From Flavobacteriaceae bacterium (lineage in GTDB: Bacteria; Bacteroidota; Bacteroidia; Flavobacteriales; Flavobacteriaceae), in contig JABSPN010000011.1 in assembly GCA_013214425.1 (NCBI GenBank), positions 1 to 20,188 on the forward strand: 20,188 bases of DNA. The letters are read 5' to 3'. Below are positions 12,556 through 20,188 of this stretch, piece after piece (position 1 is the first letter of the stretch; each line of letters starts with the position of its first letter). The notes under the pieces are model-generated. The model had not been told where the DNA came from. It saw nothing but the letters and a program-made list of their open reading frames with translations, and did not search any database. A program made the position numbers and the translations under genes.

Positions 12556-15500
12556 TTAGTTCCCGAAGTTATAACGTAAGGTTAACCCAGAACGAATAGT
12601 TGTTTGCGGGAACGTAGTCGATATAACTGCATCTGAGAATGTATAGTCAAAGAAGAAGATTGCTGTAAGGTTTTGGCTTAAAGCATAATCTGATGTTAAC
12701 TTAATATTCCAGATATTTTGTCCAGCTGTAATCTGGTTGTTATCCAAGTCAAGATACCTGATAATTGTCTTATTGTTTCTTAATCCTAAATCGGCCTTCA
12801 TATTTAAATCACCTTTAATGGTTCTTGATTTACCTCCTAAACGTGTTTTAAACTTTAAATCTTTTATCCTGTAACCCAACCCAACAATATATTCCTGACC
12901 TTGAATCTCTGTCAATAAGTTATTGTCGAAACTTAATGATAATGCTCGATCTCTTTTTACCTCAGTACTGATTCTAATCGAGTTTTTCATTTCAAAATCT
13001 AACTTAACCAGCGGACTGAATTGCTCTGTTAAATTCACATTAGAAAACAACACATCACTCTTATAATTTCCTGCCTGATCTAATACATTAGGGTTTTGTG
13101 CATCGTAATCCAAATCAGGGTCAAATGCCACGAAATCTAGGTTAGTATTATAATTGTTAATCGTATAGTTAGATCGATATCCATGAATTATAGAGAAACG
13201 CTTAAAGTGCTTTTTAAAGAACTTGGTTCTCATTAAACCAGTATATTTAATTTGCCAATTTGGTAGTGGGATATCTCTAAATGCACCTAACTTAACTTTA
13301 TCACCACTCTGACCAGAGTAAGCTGATAAGAATGCTGGCAACAAAACTCTCTGACTTGTCTTCCCGAAACCTTTAGGGAATCCTTCTGTATCGATATTAG
13401 CAGGATTGGTTAAATCAACTCCATTCTCCTGAGCTAACCTGTTAGCAACAGTCAATCTGTTTTCTCTAAAGTTATCAAATGCTTGTGAACTGTTCTCATC
13501 ACTTTTGCTGAATGCTGTTCGTAACAAGAAAGCAGACACACTAAAGTTTCCGTAGGTGTTTGGCGTTAAAGAACGGTACTGTCCATTTAATCCGCTAGTG
13601 TCAAAATTCTCTACTATGAAGTTTTCAGCATAATTCTTAGCTTCTATTCTATTCGCAGTAATATCAATCTTTAAATCTTTTAATGGTTCAATATTAGCTG
13701 TAATACTCAGCTGCTTATTATTGGTTTGTGTATACTGCTCATTGAATTGATCATATAGGGTTAACCAACCTTTTCTTGCTGCTTCATATCTTATATCGGC
13801 CTGACTACCAAAGGTAAATCCGAAACTAGGCTTTAATGTCCCTATAAATCCTACATCGTTAGTGTATCCTGGCACATAAGTACCATTGGTTTCTGTATAA
13901 TTAGCCTGAATCTTTTTGATACTTGTTACGACGTCATACATTACATTGTATGCGTGGTTTCCAAATGTGTTTTTAGGCTTCTTCTTTTTCTTCTTTTTAG
14001 CATCTGCATTTGCTGCTGCAGGAGGTGGCGGTTGATTGCCTTTTTCTGGACGTGCTTTGGCTTGTGCCTTACTCTTCTTGGTGATCGGTTTTTTCTTAAA
14101 CTTCAGATAACGATATAACTTTTTCATATCGAAAGAAGTATTAAGCGTATGCTTATTCGCATTTTGAATTGAATTCCCCAGATTTGCCGTTTGTGGTAAA
14201 CCAGTAATTGGATCAACAATTACAACACCGTTATCGTCAGTTAACTGAACACTCGCCAATAAGTCAGAACCTTTTTGCCATTGGAAATCTCCACTATACT
14301 GGTAATTTGCTTTTACGAAACCAAAGACAGGAATCTTACTGATTGGTAATTCATAATTTATCAGAAGATTTTGAGAATGACGGTTAGGATCTCCTACATC
14401 GAAGAAACCATCCCAAACCCCTAATTCTGTACTAGCTGTTCCGTCTGGATTAAAATAGTTTCTAACAATATTATTGTTGGACGCAGAGAATTGTATCTGT
14501 AAAGATTTCGTCAGGTTATAATTTACTGTATACTGCCAATCAAACAAGTAGTTCCTTTTGAACAATTCTGGAAGGCCAATTCCTAAATTCTCAACTTCTC
14601 TAAAACGTTGTTTATTGAATTGTCTATTATAATTTGAAGAAATCGCAATCGAGTTTGGCAATAAATTAAAATTAAAGTCTTTTAATAAATCAAAGTATTT
14701 ACTCTTACTTAAGAACTTCACATTCTTTAGAGGCTCTAAAGTTATTGGTTCAAAAGTATGGTTATACGTTGCCCCAGCCTGCACTGTTTGATTCAAGAAG
14801 TTCTCCAATTCAAAATCGTGGTGTTCTTCCTGATTAAATGAGTAATTAAATGTAAAGTTTTCTATATCATAGAATCTAGGCTTCGCTTCACCTGTTCTGT
14901 TCTTCCTCACTCCAATGAAGTTGATACTTTTTCTTTTCGTATAATCTATAGCTTGACTTTCGACTCTATCTCTTTCAGCAGGGTCTGTAATGGCGTCTAA
15001 TCGATCCTGAAGTGGAATGTCCTGGAATTCTGGATCATATTCAGGAGTAATTAAAGTTTCACTTTGCCCGTAGTTAAACGGTAATTGAATTCCCCATTTC
15101 TTCGGAAGTAACTGACCTAAATTAATATTGGTTACTACATCATATTGTTTTAAATCTTCACGACTTCTTTCGTTGGCACTTTGCTCTAATGTTCCGAAAC
15201 CAATTGTACTTCTTCTACCGGTAGCAGAAATCGTAGCAAAATCGGCAATATTAGCATCAGCACTCAACAAAGCTGCCCATCCACCTTCGCTATCCATATC
15301 AGACAAACGAAGTTCGTTAAACCAAACTTCACCACAAATGTCACCAGTACCACTATTTTTCACCCCAACCATTAAGGTACGTACTCTACCAAAGTTAGGA
15401 TTACCAACAATACCTATTCTTAATCTGTTGTCGTTAGATCCTAGATCTTGTTCATTGAAGAAGGTCAACACCGTAGGATCACCAGTTGCGGCCACCAGGG

Positions 15501-18500
15501 ATTTAGCTCTTTGTAATAGGGTTAAATCTAAATTCAAATCATTTTCAGGTGGCCAGATAGCTGTTGCTGAAGTAGCACCAAATGGCGTTACATTTAATGG
15601 CACTTCAATTTGGTAGAAGTTATTTGTGTAATCGTTACCCAGTCGAATAAAAGCAACCATCTCCCCATCATTCAAGATAGGTTCATTTGGTAATTGTTCG
15701 GCGTGTAAGAACATCCTTAATCGTTTGAACTGACGCATGTCTACATCTACATTCTTGAATACTGCTCTGGAGTCATTTTGTTCTAAATCACAAACACGTA
15801 AAGATAACGATTGCTCGTTTTGTCTGACTACTGTATTGTTATTTTGTAATTCTTCACGTTCTACTCCAGGAGGTAACACATAAGGAATAGGTGTTCTGTT
15901 TTCGTTTTCTAAAATATTAACAGCTCCTACTTCAAATGTCGTTCCATCATCATCTGGGTTAGGATCTAAATCATCTAAAGTTTGTAAATAACGTCTCCAA
16001 TCTCCTCTTACTAATTCTAAGGTACCAAAACGAAGTGTTACTGGCTGGGTAAATCCAGTAAGATACATACGCATAAAACGAATCGACCTAAAATCTGAAA
16101 TACCATTTACAGCAGTAGCGAACTCTGTTACTGGAACTCTGAACTGCACCCAGTGAACTTGCTGAACATCATTGTTCGGTAAAGTAACGTTTCTAGTAAA
16201 TTCATCTTTAATAAATGGGTGTGTTCCTACTCCCATACCATCTTCGATAGGAATCTCATATTCGAAATAACTATCGATGGTGTTCATCGTATTATCACGG
16301 TTAATATCTTCTACATCTGGTTGCGTAGTAGACCCTCTATTGGTATCTGTAAACTCTATTGGAGAGTTCCCCTGTGTACCATTATATTGTCTATAACGCT
16401 CTAAGATATTACCATCTGTATTTAAGAAATACCTGTAGTTATCCCCCGCTGGATCTGTTGGATTAATTCCTGCTGCGTTTTGATAAAACAAGGCTTCGTT
16501 ATCATCTAATAACCCATCTAAACCTCTATCTTGATTGGCTCTTTCTGCATCACCTGTAGAATCAAAAGCATAAATTAATGATTGATTCGTAGGTACTTTA
16601 CCCCAATTCGTCTGAGTAGTATTTACAGGCTCTTCCAGACTACGGTCGGTTTGTAATCCATTCTCATACAATTTTCTACCATCCTTCATGACATCTTCAG
16701 AAATACTACCTAAGTTGATCATTAATCTTCCTCCAACCGGGTTAGTTGGACCTGGAATATTTGGATCATCATTATTGGCATTTGCAATGAATGGATCTTG
16801 TAACCAGAACTCAATAAATTCTACATTCGATTGCTCAAAATCTGTAGAAGTTAATTGTCTTGAAATTCCTCCCCAGGTTTGTCCTAAACCGGAAGTAGTT
16901 GTAAAGTCTGCTACAGTAGCATCATTATATTCCCCTCTTTCTTGAGGATAGTAAGTCATGTCTAAAGGAAAGAGAACTGCTTGTTGTCCCTGAACAATAT
17001 CTTGTTGTGGGAATAATTCGTTTATAGCAATCCTTCTTGTTTGTAAGTAAGAAATATCATTAACATCGATATCACCGGGCGCCTGGTTATTATAGAAAAC
17101 CGGGTCGATACTATACCAGTTTAATTTCGCACGTCCGAATCCAGCAGCTAAGATATCATTCGCTATTTCACCTCCAAGACCAATTGGTGCACTGGATAAA
17201 TTCCATGATAATGGCGATCTGATATCGACACTTGTTTGTGATCCTTCAAAATCATCTATATAAGTGGTAATTTCCCCATTTAATTCGGTAATCTTAGGCG
17301 CTCCTGGTTTTAATACCGCAATCTCTCCACGAACAGAAAGGTTAGAAGGAGCATCGGTATCAATATTAGGTAATTTGTTTACTAATCTTGTTAAGAATGG
17401 TAATTCAGTTGAATAGTTACCGTTAATTCCGAAGATCGAATTATTGATTGGCTCTGAACCTAAATTTGATTTCTGAGTTAGCGGTCTTTCGTTTAAGTTC
17501 AAGAATGTAGCCCCTAATAAGAAGTTTTCGTTGAATTGGTGTTCTACGTTAATTCCTGTAAATCGTTTGTTTTGCTGACCAAATACTGCATTGTTCTCTA
17601 CAGACACTTCAATAGGAATATTAGAAGCTTGTAAAGAAGGGTCTAAAATCTGTACACGACCTAATTGATAGTTTACGGTGTAATCAATTCCTTCAATTAA
17701 TAATCTTCCACCTGCCGTTACTTTTACAGAACCTCTTGGTACATTAAATGCTCCAATTGGAATACCATCTCCTCCACTTCCCTTATACTTTCCTCGAATC
17801 TGGAATTTATTTTTTTGAGCATCGTCTAAGGCAGCTGTTTTCGTAGTCGAATACATTTTGTCATAAACGTATTTTTCAACATTTGGATTGTTAAAATATG
17901 TTGCTGGATTTTCATAAATTGCTCCTGATGTCCCATCTTCTATTTTATCAAAAAGGTGTCTACCAAAAGGTTCTACCGTGGTAAAGATGATGTTTCCGTT
18001 TTGTGGATCAACTGTGATTCCTGGATAAAAATCGAAGAATCCATCTCCTTCAGGTTGCGGATCGTTATTCAGGTTTAATTTATCCAGATTGAATACTTGT
18101 ATTAATGGTGTTAAATCAACATCTTGTGGCAAAGTTGTTCCTGGCTCAGGCTCAATATAGTTTAATGGAGCTGGGTCTGTCCAGAGGATATTTAATCTAA
18201 AGTCTTCACTAGTTAGCTGGTAAGCTCCAAGCGCATAGATGTTTTTCATCATTAAGTCCCAGATCGGTTCGTCTACATTGGTAATGGGACTCTTCAACAT
18301 CTTCAATACTAAAGCCTGATTGGTTACTGTATCATTCCCAGAAGAATTATCAATACTTGTAGCATCCACACCATCGTTGGCAAATTCTCCTACCTGGTAT
18401 ACTTGCCCACCTACTGTGAACTGATACGCAACGGCTAATACTTCGTCGTTACTTAATCTTTGGTTTAATGAGATATATCCTAAATCTGGCTCATAAGAAT

Positions 18501-19818
18501 ATTCATTAGGTTGTAATTTTCTGGCACTTTCTAAAGTTCCGTAGTCAACTCCTTCTGCTACTTCATTCGCTAAAACTCCAAAACCTAATTGAACTGTTGC
18601 GATATCACGAATTGAATTCGTTAAAATCGATCCAGCACTAATAGCTCCCGGATCTAAATCGTTATTACTGTTATCTGGAAAAGCTCCTGCGGCAGCATTA
18701 TAGAACGACCCTGGTAAAGAAGGTGCATCGTTTAATCCGACTTTAGTTGGATCTGATTCTCCTAAATCCTGAAGTGCTACAACATTTCTGATATTATCTG
18801 TTGAGTTATTTCTATTCGTTACCCAAACTTCGATACGTGTAATCTGGAGTCCTCCATTATTGATGAACGGATAATTTGCTAATGCAATATCATAACGATC
18901 TCTAAAGTATTGAGCAAGAAAGAAGTGTCGATCTTCATCATAATCCAATCCAAATATTTCAAATTCTTCAACTGTTCCTCCTCCTTGAGCTGTTACAGTT
19001 CTAGTTTGGGAACGTTGCTCAGAGAATACACCTGTCACTCTTGTTTTTCCGAATTGTAATTCAGTTTTAAATCCGAATAAACTTTGCGCTCCAGTAATTA
19101 AGGAACTATTTAATGGCATACTAACGTTACCCACTTCTATTTTCTGAAGTATATCGTCTTCTGTTGGTGTGTATTCTAATTTAAATAAGTTTTGGAAATC
19201 GAAGGTTGATTCAGTATCAAAGTTTGCTGTTACTTGCATTCGTGTACCAATCTTACCCAAAAGACTTAAACTGATTCGTTGGTCGAAATCGAAACTAAAA
19301 TTTCTTCTGTTTTGAGGCGAAAAGGCTGGGTTGTCTTGTTTGGTTAGCAAAACCCCTAAATCCATTTCTATCGAACCTTGCGGGATTAACTCAATAGTAT
19401 TTCCTCCAAAAATTGATTCAAAAAAACCTGAGTTTACATAGAATTCGGGAAGGATATTTTTTCTCAAATCTTCAGAACCATCCTTTTTTCCTTCTACGGC
19501 ATCAACTTTCTGTTTGTAATATTCTCGGATACTTCCTGCCAGAATTAATCTCTCATATTCTTCAGGAGTAAGTATAACAGGATAATTGATATTAAAATCT
19601 CCTACAGATTCGATATACACATAACGATCTATTAATGGATCGTATTCATATCGTTCTGCAATACTAGGTGGATTAGGCAGTTCCAACCTACCTAAATTAT
19701 ATCCCGTTTGAGTTGAATCTTGTACTTCGGTTTCCTGAGCCTGAATGAACAGACTAAACAACAAAATAAAACCTAAAGTTATGCCCCTTTTATAACTATT
19801 CAATCTAATTGTATTCAA
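12556..19818 (-). CDS. sprA: SprA, outer-membrane translocon of the type IX secretion system
   Basis: 2420 residues, close to the known giant SprA/Sov proteins (about 2400). A signal peptide (about 1-28, GFILLFSLFIQA) is followed by many amphipathic strands throughout, ending in LRYNFGN as in an outer-membrane barrel. Family-typical stretches include TYIDDFEGSQTSVDIRSPLS (near 850-870), MTYYPQERGEYN (near 955) and GEVWFNELRLSD (near 1496-1507). SprA forms the very large barrel through which T9SS cargo crosses the outer membrane and is needed for gliding through export of surface adhesins. The start appears to be TTG at 19818-19816, 5 bases after the ruvA stop; no in-frame ATG lies between the upstream in-frame stop and the signal peptide, and another TTG at codon 6 is possible. 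Near residues 1905-1950 is a Lys/Pro/Ala-rich low-complexity segment. Probably co-transcribed with ruvA. Confidence 0.96.
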   Translation of the reverse strand: MNTIRLNSYKRGITLGFILLFSLFIQAQETEVQDSTQTGYNLGRLELPNPPSIAERYEYDPLIDRYVYIESVGDFNINYPVILTPEEYERLILAGSIREYYKQKVDAVEGKKDGSEDLRKNILPEFYVNSGFFESIFGGNTIELIPQGSIEMDLGVLLTKQDNPAFSPQNRRNFSFDFDQRISLSLLGKIGTRMQVTANFDTESTFDFQNLFKLEYTPTEDDILQKIEVGNVSMPLNSSLITGAQSLFGFKTELQFGKTRVTGVFSEQRSQTRTVTAQGGGTVEEFEIFGLDYDEDRHFFLAQYFRDRYDIALANYPFINNGGLQITRIEVWVTNRNNSTDNIRNVVALQDLGESDPTKVGLNDAPSLPGSFYNAAAGAFPDNSNNDLDPGAISAGSILTNSIRDIATVQLGFGVLANEVAEGVDYGTLESARKLQPNEYSYEPDLGYISLNQRLSNDEVLAVAYQFTVGGQVYQVGEFANDGVDATSIDNSSGNDTVTNQALVLKMLKSPITNVDEPIWDLMMKNIYALGAYQLTSEDFRLNILWTDPAPLNYIEPEPGTTLPQDVDLTPLIQVFNLDKLNLNNDPQPEGDGFFDFYPGITVDPQNGNIIFTTVEPFGRHLFDKIEDGTSGAIYENPATYFNNPNVEKYVYDKMYSTTKTAALDDAQKNKFQIRGKYKGSGGDGIPIGAFNVPRGSVKVTAGGRLLIEGIDYTVNYQLGRVQILDPSLQASNIPIEVSVENNAVFGQQNKRFTGINVEHQFNENFLLGATFLNLNERPLTQKSNLGSEPINNSIFGINGNYSTELPFLTRLVNKLPNIDTDAPSNLSVRGEIAVLKPGAPKITELNGEITTYIDDFEGSQTSVDIRSPLSWNLSSAPIGLGGEIANDILAAGFGRAKLNWYSIDPVFYNNQAPGDIDVNDISYLQTRRIAINELFPQQDIVQGQQAVLFPLDMTYYPQERGEYNDATVADFTTTSGLGQTWGGISRQLTSTDFEQSNVEFIEFWLQDPFIANANNDDPNIPGPTNPVGGRLMINLGSISEDVMKDGRKLYENGLQTDRSLEEPVNTTQTNWGKVPTNQSLIYAFDSTGDAERANQDRGLDGLLDDNEALFYQNAAGINPTDPAGDNYRYFLNTDGNILERYRQYNGTQGNSPIEFTDTNRGSTTQPDVEDINRDNTMNTIDSYFEYEIPIEDGMGVGTHPFIKDEFTRNVTLPNNDVQQVHWVQFRVPVTEFATAVNGISDFRSIRFMRMYLTGFTQPVTLRFGTLELVRGDWRRYLQTLDDLDPNPDDDGTTFEVGAVNILENENRTPIPYVLPPGVEREELQNNNTVVRQNEQSLSLRVCDLEQNDSRAVFKNVDVDMRQFKRLRMFLHAEQLPNEPILNDGEMVAFIRLGNDYTNNFYQIEVPLNVTPFGATSATAIWPPENDLNLDLTLLQRAKSLVAATGDPTVLTFFNEQDLGSNDNRLRIGIVGNPNFGRVRTLMVGVKNSGTGDICGEVWFNELRLSDMDSEGGWAALLSADANIADFATISATGRRSTIGFGTLEQSANERSREDLKQYDVVTNINLGQLLPKKWGIQLPFNYGQSETLITPEYDPEFQDIPLQDRLDAITDPAERDRVESQAIDYTKRKSINFIGVRKNRTGEAKPRFYDIENFTFNYSFNQEEHHDFELENFLNQTVQAGATYNHTFEPITLEPLKNVKFLSKSKYFDLLKDFNFNLLPNSIAISSNYNRQFNKQRFREVENLGIGLPELFKRNYLFDWQYTVNYNLTKSLQIQFSASNNNIVRNYFNPDGTASTELGVWDGFFDVGDPNRHSQNLLINYELPISKIPVFGFVKANYQYSGDFQWQKGSDLLASVQLTDDNGVVIVDPITGLPQTANLGNSIQNANKHTLNTSFDMKKLYRYLKFKKKPITKKSKAQAKARPEKGNQPPPPAAANADAKKKKKKKPKNTFGNHAYNVMYDVVTSIKKIQANYTETNGTYVPGYTNDVGFIGTLKPSFGFTFGSQADIRYEAARKGWLTLYDQFNEQYTQTNNKQLSITANIEPLKDLKIDITANRIEAKNYAENFIVENFDTSGLNGQYRSLTPNTYGNFSVSAFLLRTAFSKSDENSSQAFDNFRENRLTVANRLAQENGVDLTNPANIDTEGFPKGFGKTSQRVLLPAFLSAYSGQSGDKVKLGAFRDIPLPNWQIKYTGLMRTKFFKKHFKRFSIIHGYRSNYTINNYNTNLDFVAFDPDLDYDAQNPNVLDQAGNYKSDVLFSNVNLTEQFSPLVKLDFEMKNSIRISTEVKRDRALSLSFDNNLLTEIQGQEYIVGLGYRIKDLKFKTRLGGKSRTIKGDLNMKADLGLRNNKTIIRYLDLDNNQITAGQNIWNIKLTSDYALSQNLTAIFFFDYTFSDAVISTTFPQTTIRSGLTLRYNFGN

Positions 19819-19823
19819 AACAA

Positions 19824-20188
19824 TTATAACTTTTTTAATGCTTGTTTAATGATAGACTCAACATCCAAATCTGGTGAATCTTTTACTATTAAATCGCAAA
19901 CTTTTTCAGCTTGCTTGCGGTTAAAACCTAAAACCTCCAAAGCAGATAACGCTTCTTCTTTATTTGTATTGCCCGAAGGTACAGAAACTTCGTCAATATC
20001 ATAGATTTTTAAGATTTTATCCTTCAAATCTAAAATCACTTGTTGTGCTGTTTTTGCTCCAATCCCTTTAACTGATTGGATGGTTGAAACATCATTAGCA
20101 GCAATTGCATCTCGAATTTGTTTAGGGGTTAACGAAGACAACATTGTTCTAGCTGTACTGGCTCCAACCCCTTTAACAGAAATTAATA
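19824..20188 (-). CDS. ruvA: Holliday junction DNA helicase subunit RuvA (5' end missing)
   Basis: The frame is open to the right edge and gives about 120 C-terminal residues of a protein normally near 190-200 long. Two helix-hairpin-helix motifs are visible, ISVKGVGASTARTML (bases about 20142-20185) and IQSVKGIGAKTAQQVILDLK, followed by a variable acidic linker and the C-terminal RuvB-binding domain (EEALSALEVLGFNRKQAEKV ... IIKQALKKL). RuvA holds the four-way junction while RuvB drives branch migration. The internal ATG at 20144 is not the start, because the first HhH motif continues upstream of it. It ends 5 bases before sprA, an arrangement seen widely in Bacteroidetes. Confidence 0.96.
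   Translation of the reverse strand, partial: LISVKGVGASTARTMLSSLTPKQIRDAIAANDVSTIQSVKGIGAKTAQQVILDLKDKILKIYDIDEVSVPSGNTNKEEALSALEVLGFNRKQAEKVCDLIVKDSPDLDVESIIKQALKKL

Noticed and set aside
15128..15616. 162-codon open frame on the plus strand inside sprA
   Set aside because: It is antisense to a clearly conserved gene, has no recognisable domain and reflects codon bias of the opposite strand. The same holds for plus-strand frames at 16219-16404 and 16688-16945.
1..20188. Mobile elements, CRISPR arrays, tRNA or rRNA genes, phage or defence genes
   Set aside because: No transposase, integrase, direct-repeat array or cloverleaf-like sequence was seen; coding is dense and composition looks even throughout.

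Overview
The window reads as chromosomal DNA of a Flavobacteriaceae-type Bacteroidetes. It is AT-rich, and the genes are flavobacterial: the type IX secretion translocon SprA directly after ruvA, the gliding-associated outer-membrane protein RemB, and a two-subunit-III cytochrome oxidase cluster. Candidate promoters follow the Bacteroidetes pattern TTG-N19-21-TAnnTTTG (5817-5847 and 12440-12469 match exactly). Sixteen protein genes are supported. All but one lie on the minus strand, and two are cut by the window edges. I saw no RNA gene, insertion sequence, CRISPR array or phage gene, and no gene-free stretch reaches 300 bases.

Read in the direction of transcription from the right edge: the C-terminal part of ruvA (19824-20188) is followed after 5 bases by sprA (12556-19818, 2420 aa), closed by a hairpin at 12496-12531. 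A good promoter then drives gcvH, which overlaps a small vanZ-family gene. Next come three consecutive genes with TonB-like C-terminal domains (10855-11601, 9997-10779, 9070-9870), each followed by a hairpin built on the same ATCCCGA/TCGGGAT core. After them is remB (6847-8955), whose N-terminus carries a divergent copy of the same two-cysteine domain. Four neighbouring genes thus hold five copies of one domain beside the T9SS translocon gene. This is the most unusual feature of the window. It may be an envelope module coupling inner-membrane energy to RemB or other outer-membrane proteins, but no function can be proved from sequence.

The only plus-strand gene (5912-6838) is an exported metallo-beta-lactamase-fold hydrolase, convergent with remB and divergent from the respiratory cluster.

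The respiratory cluster (minus strand, 5800 down to 713) starts at a near-ideal promoter with ctaB (heme O synthase), then two different cytochrome c oxidase subunit III proteins, subunit IV and a terminator (2851-2872). An assembly group follows: a membrane-anchored SCO-like protein that has lost its copper ligands, an intact SCO1/SenC copper chaperone, a DUF420/CtaM-like membrane protein and a 72-aa exported CxxC protein. Subunits I and II are not in the window. At the left edge is a MacB/LolD-type ABC ATPase, preceded by a perfect 9+9 bp dyad.
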